Shown: positions 1 to 7,604 of the stretch, piece by piece | How the letters are laid out: each line of letters starts with the position of its first letter | Numbering within the stretch: position 1 is the first letter of the stretch | Source of the DNA: Methylococcus capsulatus str. Texas = ATCC 19069 | GTDB lineage: Bacteria; Pseudomonadota; Gammaproteobacteria; Methylococcales; Methylococcaceae | Assembly: GCF_000424685.1 (NCBI RefSeq) | Contig: NZ_AUKJ01000016.1 | Location: 458,134-522,133 of the forward strand | Direction of reading: 5' to 3' | Length of the DNA: 64,000 nucleotides | Translations under genes and position numbers: made by a program | Notes under the pieces: model-generated | What the model was told of the DNA's origin: nothing | The model's input: only the letters and a program-made list of their open reading frames with translations | The model's database searches: none

Positions 1-40
1 TTTCTTCATGGTCGTGTCGGATCGGTGAGAGGAGAGGAAA

Positions 41-505
41 CTAATTCTCGGCGGCAAAGTCGACGATTTTCTTGAGTTTTTCGTTCATGCCCCTGGCGAA
101 ATCGTCGAGGGGCGGGTTTCGGGTGGTTTCGGGCAAGAGATGCGCCGTGATCCGTGTGCGGCCGCCCTCGAAGCGGACGGCGACGTTGCAGGGCATCCAG
201 GCCACCGCCGCCGGCTCGATTTCGAGCATCTGCCGGGCCAGGGTCAGGTTACAGAATTGCAGCGTGTCATAATCGGGAAAGTCTATCTGATCCCGCTGGC
301 GTATCACACTGCCGATCTTGTTGTGGCCGGTGATCCGGAAATTCTGCTCGGTGATCGCCAGCTCCAGCTCGGCCATCACGTCGGCGTACGGTTTGGCGGT
401 TTCCACTTCGTAATAGTCCGCGCGCCAGTCCGCCGGCTTCGAGGCGCAGGCGGACAAGACCGCTACCGCCAGGAGGGGCAGGTGCCGCATTGGTTTTTCG
501 ATCAT
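41..505 (-). CDS. DUF302-domain lipoprotein
   Basis: The protein of about 154 residues starts MIEKPMRHLPLL and has a signal peptide ending in a lipobox (LSAC), so it is probably a periplasm-facing lipoprotein. The rest fits the DUF302 fold: a helix-rich first part (PYADVMAELELAITEQNF), then a conserved LQFCNLTLARQMLE segment and a strand-rich end. DUF302 proteins are of uncertain function and often occur near metal or redox genes. Longer upstream starts in the same frame lack a signal-like N terminus, so I took the ATG at 505; the ATG at 490 is an alternative. The gene diverges from mobA with only 16 bases between the starts, so its promoter must lie inside mobA. Family confident, role unknown. 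Confidence 0.75.
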   Translation of the reverse strand: MIEKPMRHLPLLAVAVLSACASKPADWRADYYEVETAKPYADVMAELELAITEQNFRITGHNKIGSVIRQRDQIDFPDYDTLQFCNLTLARQMLEIEPAAVAWMPCNVAVRFEGGRTRITAHLLPETTRNPPLDDFARGMNEKLKKIVDFAAEN

Positions 506-521
506 CGTCAGGATTTGCGCC

Positions 522-1130
522 GTGAAATACCCTTCCCCCAAGATTACCGGATGCGTGCTGGCCGGCGGAAGAGGAAGCCGCATGGGCGGCCGCGACAAGG
601 GCCTGGTGCCGTTCCGGGGCAGGCCGCTGGTGGTTTATGCGCTGGATGCCTTGCGGGCGGTGGCAGGGCAGGTGGTGGTCAGCGCCAACCGTAGCCGGGA
701 AATTTACGCCGGCTTCGGCTGCCCGGTGATCGCCGACGCGAGCGGGGAATTCGAGGGGCCGCTGGCGGGACTCTTGAGCGCAATGGCCTGGGCCGACACG
801 GAATTCGTTCTGACCGTGCCTTGTGATACGCCGCTGGTCACCGGCTGCATGTTGAAACGCCTGGCCGAGGATCAGGCAACGTCGGACTGCGACATCGCGG
901 TGGCGCACGATGGCGAGCGCCTGCATCCGGTATTCCTCATCGCGCGGCGGTCCCTGCTGGCCGATCTCCAGGCATTTCTGGCTTCGGGGGAGCGCAGGGT
1001 CGAAGCCTGGCTGGCCCGGCACCGGACCCACCGGACCGACTACAGCGACGTGCCGGAGCTGTTCGCGAATGCGAATTCCCTCGAGGAGCTTAAGGTACTG
1101 GAAGCGCGCAGGGGTCAGCCCAGCGCCTGA
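522..1130 (+). CDS. mobA: Molybdenum cofactor guanylyltransferase MobA
   Basis: MobA transfers GMP from GTP to molybdopterin, making the bis-MGD cofactor of DMSO-reductase-family enzymes in the cytoplasm. The N terminus carries the nucleotide-binding signature LAGGRGSRMGGRDKG, followed by the conserved VPCDTPLV around residue 105, and the length (202 aa) is normal. The start is a GTG preceded by AGGA at 510-513 with good spacing. An ATG further downstream would remove the LAGG motif, which supports the GTG. The 3' end overlaps the convergent ABC ATPase gene by 16 bases. No molybdoenzyme lies in the window. Confidence 0.93.
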   Translation: MKYPSPKITGCVLAGGRGSRMGGRDKGLVPFRGRPLVVYALDALRAVAGQVVVSANRSREIYAGFGCPVIADASGEFEGPLAGLLSAMAWADTEFVLTVPCDTPLVTGCMLKRLAEDQATSDCDIAVAHDGERLHPVFLIARRSLLADLQAFLASGERRVEAWLARHRTHRTDYSDVPELFANANSLEELKVLEARRGQPSA

Positions 1131-2185
1131 CCGGCCCCGTCGAAAAAATGCCAGTCTTCCGGCGCCATCCTGAGGCGGACGGCATCGCCCCGGGCAAAGG
1201 GCTGCAGGCCGGGGAGGCGGGCGATGAGGCAGGCCGGTCCCGCTTCATGGGCGAAATGCAGCAATGTTTCATGGCCGAGATATTCCACCTCCTGGACGCG
1301 GGCGGCGATCCCCTCGGACGATTGTTCCGCCAGCCGGACAGCTTCCGGCCGGATGCCGGCGACGGCCGTCTGTTTCGGCGCCTCCGTTCTTCCCGGCAGC
1401 GGGCAGCCGCCGAATGTGGGGAGGACGATCCGGCCGGAGTGCTCGAGCCGGACCGGCAGGAGGTTCATGGGTGGGCTGCCGATGAAGCCGGCGACGAAAG
1501 TGTTGGCGGGGTGCGCATAGAGATCGCGGGGCGAGGCGGCCTGTTGCAGCCGGCCGCGGTCCAGGACCGCGATGCGCCGGCCCAGCGTCATGGCTTCGAC
1601 CTGGTCGTGGGTGACATAGATCATGGTCGTCCCGGTCCGCCGCTGCAGTTCGGCGATTTCGGCGCGAACCTGCACGCGCAGGCGGGCGTCCAGGTTGGCG
1701 AGGGGCTCGTCGAGCAGGAACACCGCGGGCTCGCGGACCAGCGCCCGTCCCATCGCCACGCGCTGGCGCTGGCCGCCGGAGAGCTGGGCGGGGCTGCGGT
1801 CGAGGAGCGGCGCAAGTTCGAGCATCGCGGCCACCTGCTCGATCCGGCGCCGGCGTTCGGCGCGGCCCATGCGGCGCATCTTCAGCGGAAATTCGAGGTT
1901 GCCGCGCACCGTCATGTTGGGATAGAGCGCGTAATCCTGGAACACCATGGCGACATTGCGCGCCGCCGGGGAGAGCGTGTTCACGTTGGTGCCGCCGATC
2001 CGGATCGAACCGGCGGTGGGGCGGTCCAGCCCGGCGATGAGCCGCAGCAGCGTGGATTTGCCGCAGCCCGAGGGCCCGACGACGACGAGGAGTTCGCCGC
2101 CGGCGATGTCGAGGCTCAGGTCCGACAGCGCGGGGAAGCCGCCCGGGTAGGTTTTGCTCAGGCCTTCGAGTGCGATGCTGCCCAT
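1115..2185 (-). CDS. Sugar/glycerol-3-phosphate-type ABC transporter ATPase (MalK/UgpC family)
   Basis: This is the cytoplasmic ATPase of a carbohydrate-type (CUT1) ABC importer, 356 aa. Visible motifs are Walker A GPSGCGKST (residues 37-45), the Q-loop FQDYALYPN, the signature LSGGQRQRVAMGRAL, Walker B FLLDEPLANLD and the switch His in VTHDQVEAM. A C-terminal TOBE/OB-like domain follows from about residue 235, as in MalK and UgpC. The ATG at 2185 is chosen over an upstream start because MGSIALEGLSKTYPGG is the normal family beginning. It overlaps the end of the FIST gene by 28 bases, which suggests translational coupling. The matching binding protein and permeases lie far away (14482-16610 and 34352-35167). 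The substrate cannot be read from this subunit. Confidence 0.9.
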   Translation of the reverse strand: MGSIALEGLSKTYPGGFPALSDLSLDIAGGELLVVVGPSGCGKSTLLRLIAGLDRPTAGSIRIGGTNVNTLSPAARNVAMVFQDYALYPNMTVRGNLEFPLKMRRMGRAERRRRIEQVAAMLELAPLLDRSPAQLSGGQRQRVAMGRALVREPAVFLLDEPLANLDARLRVQVRAEIAELQRRTGTTMIYVTHDQVEAMTLGRRIAVLDRGRLQQAASPRDLYAHPANTFVAGFIGSPPMNLLPVRLEHSGRIVLPTFGGCPLPGRTEAPKQTAVAGIRPEAVRLAEQSSEGIAARVQEVEYLGHETLLHFAHEAGPACLIARLPGLQPFARGDAVRLRMAPEDWHFFDGAGQALG

Positions 2186-3084
2186 GCGGAGTCGCCTGAT
2201 CCGTTGCCGGCATAGCACTTCACCTGATTGCGGCCGGCATGCTTGGCTGCGTACAGCGCCCGGTCGGCGGAGCGGATCAGGAGGTCGCCGGTGTCGCCAT
2301 GGCCCGGAAATGCCGCGACGCCGTCGGTGCCGCCGATCAGCCGCGCATGTTCCCGGAGCGCCGGCCGTCCGTTGATTTCCCGGACGATGCGGTGGGCGGT
2401 GTCGGCTTCGGTGACCACCACCCGTTCGTCGGTGACGGCGAAGTGTTCGGTCGTGAACGCTTGGAAAGGCGAGGGCGTGCTGAAAAGCGTCAGAACCGCG
2501 GCGTCGGTGTCGAAATGGCCGTCGAAATAGACCTGGGTCTTCGCGAACTTCATGCCGTCGCCGGCCGCCCCGCCGATCAGCGGAAGTTTGCCCAGAGCGT
2601 CCTGCAACACATGGGCGACCTCTTCCCCGCGAACCGACAGGCCATCGATCATCAAGAGGGCGAAACCGTTCTCCGGACGCGCCCCTGGGGCCGAAACCTC
2701 GAGCCGTTGCAGGAGTGCTTGCGCCAGGGCATAAGCTCTGGCTCCGTCGAATTGCCGCAGACCGGTCAGGATGTCCGCCACCGCATGGAAGCTCGCGCCC
2801 GCCAGGCTGTGGTCGCGGTAGCCGGCCGGTCCGATTTCTCCCGCCGTGGTGCAGCCGACGACGGGGATTCCGGCGAACAGGCGGCGTATTTCAGCGGCGA
2901 TCGCATCGAGATCGTATTCGCTGGAGCAAAAGAACGTCACGAGTGCCGGCTGTTGGGACGCGACGCCCGCATGGAATTCACGCACGGCTTCGCGGGGGTC
3001 TTCAGCGCAGGATTGTGCGATTCGGATGGAGGACGAACCCGCTTCTCCCGTGCCTGAGCGGACATCCCGGTTTTTCATGAGCAT
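2158..3084 (-). CDS. FIST-domain sensor protein fused to the C-terminal tail of a GGDEF domain
   Basis: Residues about 25-200 match the FIST N-terminal sensory domain (LVTFFCSSEYDLD, VVGCTTAGEIGPAGY, LIGGAAGDGMKF). Residues about 200-248 match the start of FIST_C (FSTPSPFQAF, INGRPALREHARLIG). The protein then switches abruptly at about residue 250 to the last turn of a diguanylate cyclase domain (GVAAFPGHGDT, RSADRALYAAKHAGRNQV). The GGDEF active site and most of FIST_C are missing, so it cannot make c-di-GMP. It looks like an in-frame internal deletion of a longer FIST-GGDEF sensor. The reading frame is otherwise open for 308 codons. A downstream ATG at 3078 is also possible; neither start has a strong ribosome-binding site. 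It lies just upstream of, and overlaps, the ABC ATPase gene. Confidence 0.7.
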   Translation of the reverse strand: MLMKNRDVRSGTGEAGSSSIRIAQSCAEDPREAVREFHAGVASQQPALVTFFCSSEYDLDAIAAEIRRLFAGIPVVGCTTAGEIGPAGYRDHSLAGASFHAVADILTGLRQFDGARAYALAQALLQRLEVSAPGARPENGFALLMIDGLSVRGEEVAHVLQDALGKLPLIGGAAGDGMKFAKTQVYFDGHFDTDAAVLTLFSTPSPFQAFTTEHFAVTDERVVVTEADTAHRIVREINGRPALREHARLIGGTDGVAAFPGHGDTGDLLIRSADRALYAAKHAGRNQVKCYAGNGSGDSAWAASHSKA

Positions 3085-3228
3085 GGGGGGCCAGATATCC
3101 TAGCCATTCCGTCGATTGAGCTGGCTGACATGAGCGTTATCCCGACAGCGAAAATCCATAAATGCAAGTGACACCGCGGTGACCTTACAATTGTATACGA
3201 CTTGACATATCTGGCTGTCTGGATCAGC

Positions 3229-3693
3229 ATGCAAGCGGGCCTGGGGGATTGTCCAATCGTGCTGAACTTGTTCAGATACAGAAGACGTCGATGCTGGATA
3301 GGCTTTCTGGCGTTGACGTTAATCGCCTTGCAGGTGTCGTCCTTGCTGCGGGTGAGCTGCAACGGGCGTGTGACACCCGAGGAACATCCTGTCTCGCTGG
3401 ATTGTGCGGGCCAATCCTCCCATATGCATGAGGGTGGCGGTCATCGTGTCCCGGTATTGCTGGATTGTGCGGCCCATCCGTGTATAAACGCCTTTTCCGG
3501 CAGCGACGACGATGCCGTCCTGAAAAAAGAAAACCAGCCTGAGTTGGTTATCTGGATAGCCATGGCTATCCTTCAGACGCTGATATCCGTCGCGCTTCTT
3601 GAGATTTGCAGTTACTCGCGTCGTTCACGCGATTTCCGGCTGCGAGAGCGCGAAATCCCCCTTATCTATCGATTCTGCAGTCTGCTCAACTAG
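3229..3693 (+). CDS. Cys/His-rich small membrane protein at the head of the Cus operon
   Basis: The 154-residue protein has an N-terminal hydrophobic helix (CWIGFLALTLIALQVSSLL), a loop rich in Cys and His, and a second hydrophobic helix near residue 120 (LVIWIAMAILQTLISVALLEI). The loop holds two LDCA units (SLDCAGQSSHMHE and LLDCAAHPC). Loops of this kind are typical of periplasmic metal-binding proteins, and the position upstream of a CusCBA-like pump suggests metal sensing or delivery. I do not recognise a named family. The start could also be a GTG at 3259, which has GGGGGA upstream. Function is inferred from context only. Confidence 0.5.
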   Translation: MQAGLGDCPIVLNLFRYRRRRCWIGFLALTLIALQVSSLLRVSCNGRVTPEEHPVSLDCAGQSSHMHEGGGHRVPVLLDCAAHPCINAFSGSDDDAVLKKENQPELVIWIAMAILQTLISVALLEICSYSRRSRDFRLREREIPLIYRFCSLLN

Positions 3694-3747
3694 CCCCTTC
3701 CCGTCTAAAAGCCTCGAGATATAAGGTTTTTACGACGAGGAGTGGCT

Positions 3748-3957
3748 ATGTCTTTGTTACGCCGGATTTACCCGGCAAACTCAAATTCGTTCATTGCGGC
3801 GCTTTATGTCATCGGGGCTTATCCGAGGAACGCGTTCGCCCGCAAAAAACCGGGGGCTGAACGGATGCCATCAGAGGTCGCAGGTCCGTTTTCCGAACAT
3901 CACGCAGAAATCAAGGAGGTAACATTAGGCGGACAGTTAATAATATGTTGTGTTTGA
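3748..3957 (+). CDS. Possible small protein (69 aa), unknown
   Basis: An ATG at 3748 is preceded by a strong ribosome-binding site (GAGGAG at 3737-3742) and opens a 69-codon frame. The product begins MSLLRRIYPANS, has one modest hydrophobic stretch (FIAALYVIGAY) and ends LIICCV. It lies between the Cys/His-rich protein and the lipoprotein of the copper-type operon. The stretch 3900-4000 is AT-rich compared with its surroundings. Only the ribosome-binding site and position support it; I see no known domain. If it is not a gene, 3694-4003 is a non-coding gap with nothing else recognised. Confidence 0.3.
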   Translation: MSLLRRIYPANSNSFIAALYVIGAYPRNAFARKKPGAERMPSEVAGPFSEHHAEIKEVTLGGQLIICCV

Positions 3958-4003
3958 ATAAATAATCCGGTAATCAATCTAAAATAGGTCAATGAGGTAT
4001 GCC

Positions 4004-4363
4004 ATGAACAAAATGATCAAAACATTAGTGCCAGTTGCTATAGTCCTTGGGATGCTGGCGAGTTGTGCCCAACCGAATCTTCATCCCATGGACATGACCG
4101 CGGCGGTACAGAGCGCCAAGACCAGAGCCGATCACGAAGCGCTGGCGGCGCATTATGAGCAAGCCGCCCAGGAAGCGGTGAGCAAGATTGACGAGCACAA
4201 GAAGCTGCTCGAGCAATATAAAACGCGGGGCTATCTTTATGGAAAACAAGCCTTGAACTTACAATCTCATTGTGAAGCGATTATTCGATCTTATCAGCAG
4301 ATTGCGAATGCCAACTCGGAGATGGCAAAAACGCACCGGCAGTTGGCCGAAAGTGCGAATTGA
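4004..4363 (+). CDS. Small helical lipoprotein, unknown family
   Basis: The 119-residue product starts MNKMIKTLVPVA and has a lipoprotein signal ending MLASC, so the mature protein probably sits on a membrane facing the periplasm. The mature part is almost entirely helical, with heptad-like spacing (DHEALAAHYEQAAQEAV, IDEHKKLLEQY), plus a lone Cys and His in NLQSHCEAI. The start at 4004 is chosen because GAGGT at 3994-3998 is well spaced; an ATG at 3992 would overlap that site. It precedes the outer-membrane channel gene by 108 bases and is probably part of the same efflux operon. Confidence 0.7.
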   Translation: MNKMIKTLVPVAIVLGMLASCAQPNLHPMDMTAAVQSAKTRADHEALAAHYEQAAQEAVSKIDEHKKLLEQYKTRGYLYGKQALNLQSHCEAIIRSYQQIANANSEMAKTHRQLAESAN

Positions 4364-4471
4364 TCGGTAAGACCAAGGGGCGCGGCAGAAGCGGGCTTTC
4401 AGGTCTGTCGCGTCACTCCAGGTGGTTATTTCATTGATGAGATATGGCATATAGCGCGGAGGACAGGCGCC

Positions 4472-5689
4472 GTGAAATCCGCATTACTCTGGTTGGGGCT
4501 GATGTGGCCCGTTTTCGCTGCCACTCAGGTGAACCTCCCGCAGGTGTCACTGGAGCAATTGATCCAGGAGGCGCGGGACCATAACCCGGAGATTCACGCC
4601 ATGCGCCAGCGATGGGAGTCCGCCAGAGCGGTGGTTCCGCAGGTGCAAACTTTGCCGGACCCCAAGATTGCCGTCGGGTACACCGATATAGCCCCGATGA
4701 AGGGCCCGATGTACGGGATAAGCCAGGAAATCCCCTTTCCCGGCAAACTGGCTCTCAAGGGTGAAATTGCCTCACGCGAAGCCGAGCGTACCGAACAGGA
4801 TTATCTGGCGACCCAGTTGACTGTCATCGCGCGCTTGAAAGAGCTGTTTTACGAACTTTGTTTCATCCATAAATCCAACCAGGTCATCACCAAGAACAAG
4901 TCTCTGCTGGAGGGTTTCGCGAAAACCGCGGAGGGACGTTATTCGGTCGGACAGGCCGCCCAGCAGGACATCTTGCGGGCGCAGACCGAAATATCTCGTC
5001 TATTGGCCCGCTTGGCCATACTCGAGCAGCGCAGGCAGTCTCTGCATGCCGAAATCAACCGCATCCTGAACCGCTTGCCCAGCGATCCTTTGGGCGCCCC
5101 GCAGGAAATTCGGATCACGCCGATGAGGCATGCGCTCACGGAGTTGAACACCTTGCTGGAGCAGGGCTCCCCGCTGCTGCGCGGCCAACAGAAGGGTCTC
5201 GAACGCGGCAATCAGGCCGTCGCGCTGGCGAACCGGCAGTATTATCCGGACTTTGAACTGGATGCACGGGGACAACACGATACCGCCATGCATGCGGAAG
5301 GCTACCAGGTCATGTTGCGCGTTCAGGTTCCGCTTTATTTCGCCACCAAACAGCGGCAAGGCGTGCGCGAGGCTGTCGCCAGCCGCGAGGCTGTTTTTCA
5401 GGATCTGCAAGCGCTGCGTCAGGACTTGTTGGCCCGGATCAAAGACAACGTGGCGCAGGCCGAGCGGGCGGAGCAACTCGTCAGGCTGCTGAGAGACGGC
5501 ATCATTCCCCAGTCCCGGCTTACGCTGGCCTCCGCCCAGGCCAGCTATGCGGTCGGCAAAGTGGATTTCCTCACCCTTCTCAACAGCCTGCTGACGCTTC
5601 AGGAAAACGAACTGGAGTTTCACGGCGAGATAACCGAGCACGAGAAGGCACTGGCGCGGCTGGAAGCCATCATCGGAGAAACGCCGTGA
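4472..5689 (+). CDS. cusC: TolC-family outer-membrane channel of Cu/Ag-type RND efflux (CusC-like)
   Basis: The protein is an outer-membrane efflux factor of 405 aa with a short signal peptide (LLWLGLMWPVFAA), two repeated OEP domains and long alpha-helical stretches that would form the periplasmic tunnel. Typical elements are SLEQLIQEARDHNPEI, QEIPFPGKLALKGEI and the second half starting around ANRQYYPDFEL. The start is a GTG at 4472 with CGGAGGA upstream. The next gene (membrane fusion protein) overlaps it by 4 bases, so the two are translationally coupled. The symbol is assigned from the linked CusA-type pump; CzcC-like would describe the family equally well. Confidence 0.85.
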   Translation: MKSALLWLGLMWPVFAATQVNLPQVSLEQLIQEARDHNPEIHAMRQRWESARAVVPQVQTLPDPKIAVGYTDIAPMKGPMYGISQEIPFPGKLALKGEIASREAERTEQDYLATQLTVIARLKELFYELCFIHKSNQVITKNKSLLEGFAKTAEGRYSVGQAAQQDILRAQTEISRLLARLAILEQRRQSLHAEINRILNRLPSDPLGAPQEIRITPMRHALTELNTLLEQGSPLLRGQQKGLERGNQAVALANRQYYPDFELDARGQHDTAMHAEGYQVMLRVQVPLYFATKQRQGVREAVASREAVFQDLQALRQDLLARIKDNVAQAERAEQLVRLLRDGIIPQSRLTLASAQASYAVGKVDFLTLLNSLLTLQENELEFHGEITEHEKALARLEAIIGETP

Positions 5690-6921
5690 CCTTTCGCTAT
5701 CGGGACGTGCTTGTCGGCGCAGTCCTGGGGTCGGTCGTCACCTTGGCCTTGGTCCTGCTCTTCCGCGCGGATCACCCGAACCTACGGCAGGCATCGCCCG
5801 CCGATGGAACGGAAAAACCGGCTCAGGGTGATTGTGGAACGGCGGTGGAGCTTCCCGCGACAGGGGAAGATCATGCAGGCCATGTACAAACCTCGACGGC
5901 ACCTGAAAACTCCCTGGTCATCAGCCCGGAGCGGCTGCAATCCGTCGGCGTCAAGTTCGAGCCCGCGGCGCGGCGCCTCCTGGAGCGGACGATCCGCACG
6001 GTGGGCAGGGTGGAGGTCGACGAGCGGCAGCTCTCCCGTGTCACCGTCAAGCTGGAAGGCTGGATCGATCGGCTGTTGGTCAATACCACTGGAGCGTCGG
6101 TCAGACGGGGCCAAGTCTTGTTCACGCTTTACAGCCCGGAACTGGTGGCTACCCAAGAGGAGTACCTGATTGCTCTTCGCAGCATCGAAACCTTGGGCGA
6201 AAGCGAGTTCCCGGAAGTTGCGGCCGGTGCAAGCGCCTTGTTGGAAGCGTCACGCCGCAGGCTGTTGCTTTGGGACATCCACGAAAGCCATATCCGTGAC
6301 CTGGAGCGTACGGGGAAGGTATGGACGACCTTGCCGATCCACGCGCCACGCAGCGGCACGGTCATCAACAAGATGGCGGTGGAGGGCTTGCAGACAAAGC
6401 CGGGGGATGAGTTGTACACGATCGCCGATCTGTCCCGCATCTGGATCATGGGCGACATTTACGAGTACGAAATGCCCCTCGTTTCCGTCGGTCAAGTCGC
6501 CAGCGTGAGTCTGTCCTACGTGCCGGAAGTCTCTCTCCAGGCGCGCATTGGCTTCATCTATCCCACGGTAGACCCGCAGACCCGCACCGCCAAGGTTCGC
6601 TTCGAGTTGGACAATCCGGGCGAACGGCTCAAACCCGGCATGTACGCCAATCTGGAACTGAAGATTCCACTCGGTATGCGATTGGTCGTGCCCAAGGATG
6701 CGGTCCTGGAATCCGGGGAGCGGCAGATCATTTTTATCCATCTCGGCGGCGGTCGGCTCGAATGGCGTAACGCCAGGATCGGGCTTCGCAGCGGAGACTG
6801 GGTGGAAGTCCTGGAGGGTACTCGGGAAGGCGAACACGTCGTGACCTCGGCGAATTTCCTCATCGACTCCGAAAGTCGGTTGAAATCGGCGGTCGGTGGC
6901 ATGCCTGGCATGAAACATTAA
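5686..6921 (+). CDS. cusB: RND efflux periplasmic adaptor (CusB-like)
   Basis: This membrane fusion protein (411 aa) links the inner-membrane pump to the outer-membrane channel. It has an N-terminal anchor helix (VLVGAVLGSVVTLALVLLF), then a CusB/HlyD-like core: GRVEVDERQLSRVTVKLEGWIDRLLVNT-type barrel-sandwich region around residue 115, helical hairpin, the lipoyl motif APRSGTVINKM, and the beta-barrel YVPEVSLQARIGFIYP. A His/Gly-containing linker near residue 65 (GEDHAGHVQ) and the C-terminal GMPGMKH could bind metal. The GTG start overlaps the channel gene stop by 4 bases. Confidence 0.87.
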   Translation: MTFRYRDVLVGAVLGSVVTLALVLLFRADHPNLRQASPADGTEKPAQGDCGTAVELPATGEDHAGHVQTSTAPENSLVISPERLQSVGVKFEPAARRLLERTIRTVGRVEVDERQLSRVTVKLEGWIDRLLVNTTGASVRRGQVLFTLYSPELVATQEEYLIALRSIETLGESEFPEVAAGASALLEASRRRLLLWDIHESHIRDLERTGKVWTTLPIHAPRSGTVINKMAVEGLQTKPGDELYTIADLSRIWIMGDIYEYEMPLVSVGQVASVSLSYVPEVSLQARIGFIYPTVDPQTRTAKVRFELDNPGERLKPGMYANLELKIPLGMRLVVPKDAVLESGERQIIFIHLGGGRLEWRNARIGLRSGDWVEVLEGTREGEHVVTSANFLIDSESRLKSAVGGMPGMKH

Positions 6922-6948
6922 CTTTTTTATCGATCGGGGTTTTTTCTC

Positions 6949-7563
6949 ATGAGTGGTTGTTGCGATGACGGCTGTTCTTTGGATCGGCTGCGCGAACGAC
7001 AGCGAGGAACGTTACAGATCGTTCTCGGCATCAACGCCGCGATGTTCCTGGTCATCGTCGCCGCTGCCTTCTATGGAAAGTCATCCGCCCTGTTGTCCGA
7101 CAGTCTCGATAATCTCGGAGACGCGCTGACCTATGGCCTTAGCCTTCATGCCGTTTCAAGGGAGCGTGTCGTCAAGGCCAAAGTAGCCTTGTTCAAAGGC
7201 GGGCTCATTTTTCTGGCCGCCTGCACCGTGGCCGTTCAAATAGCTTTCAAACTGAGTGCCCCCACCATCCCCCTGTTCGAGGTTATGGGCGGCTTTAGCC
7301 TTCTAGGCCTTGCCGCCAACTCCCTTTGCCTGTTCCTTCTATGGCGCCATCGCCGTGACGACGTGAATATGAGTTCGGTGTGGGAGTGTTCGCGAAACGA
7401 CATTGCATCGAATCTGTCCGTTTTTATCGCGGCCGGCGCGGTTTGGTTCAGCGGATCGGGCTGGCCCGATATCGTCGTCGCGTCCTGTCTCGTGCTGCTC
7501 TTGATGCGCTCCGCCCTTGGCGTCATGACCGCAGCAAAGGCGGAGATGAGAGCGGCAAGCTAA
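6949..7563 (+). CDS. Short cation diffusion facilitator-like transporter
   Basis: The 204-residue membrane protein begins with a Cys cluster (SGCCDDGC) and has about five to six helices of the CDF type. The metal-site motif SDSLDNLGDAL corresponds to the canonical HxxxD/DxxxD of TM2, and ECSRNDIASN to the TM5 motif. It ends right after the last helix, so the cytoplasmic C-terminal domain of full-length (about 300 aa) CDF proteins is absent. Placement between the adaptor and pump genes of a Cu/Ag-type operon suggests it moves metal in the same resistance pathway. Substrate is unknown. Confidence 0.75.
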   Translation: MSGCCDDGCSLDRLRERQRGTLQIVLGINAAMFLVIVAAAFYGKSSALLSDSLDNLGDALTYGLSLHAVSRERVVKAKVALFKGGLIFLAACTVAVQIAFKLSAPTIPLFEVMGGFSLLGLAANSLCLFLLWRHRRDDVNMSSVWECSRNDIASNLSVFIAAGAVWFSGSGWPDIVVASCLVLLLMRSALGVMTAAKAEMRAAS

Positions 7564-7604
7564 CGCTGACGCGAACCTTCGGATCGGAACCATGAGGTAA
7601 CCGT

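Noticed and set aside
1..10. Possible start of a gene on the minus strand (ATG at 10)
   Set aside because: Only three codons are visible and no ribosome-binding site is present, so it cannot be supported.
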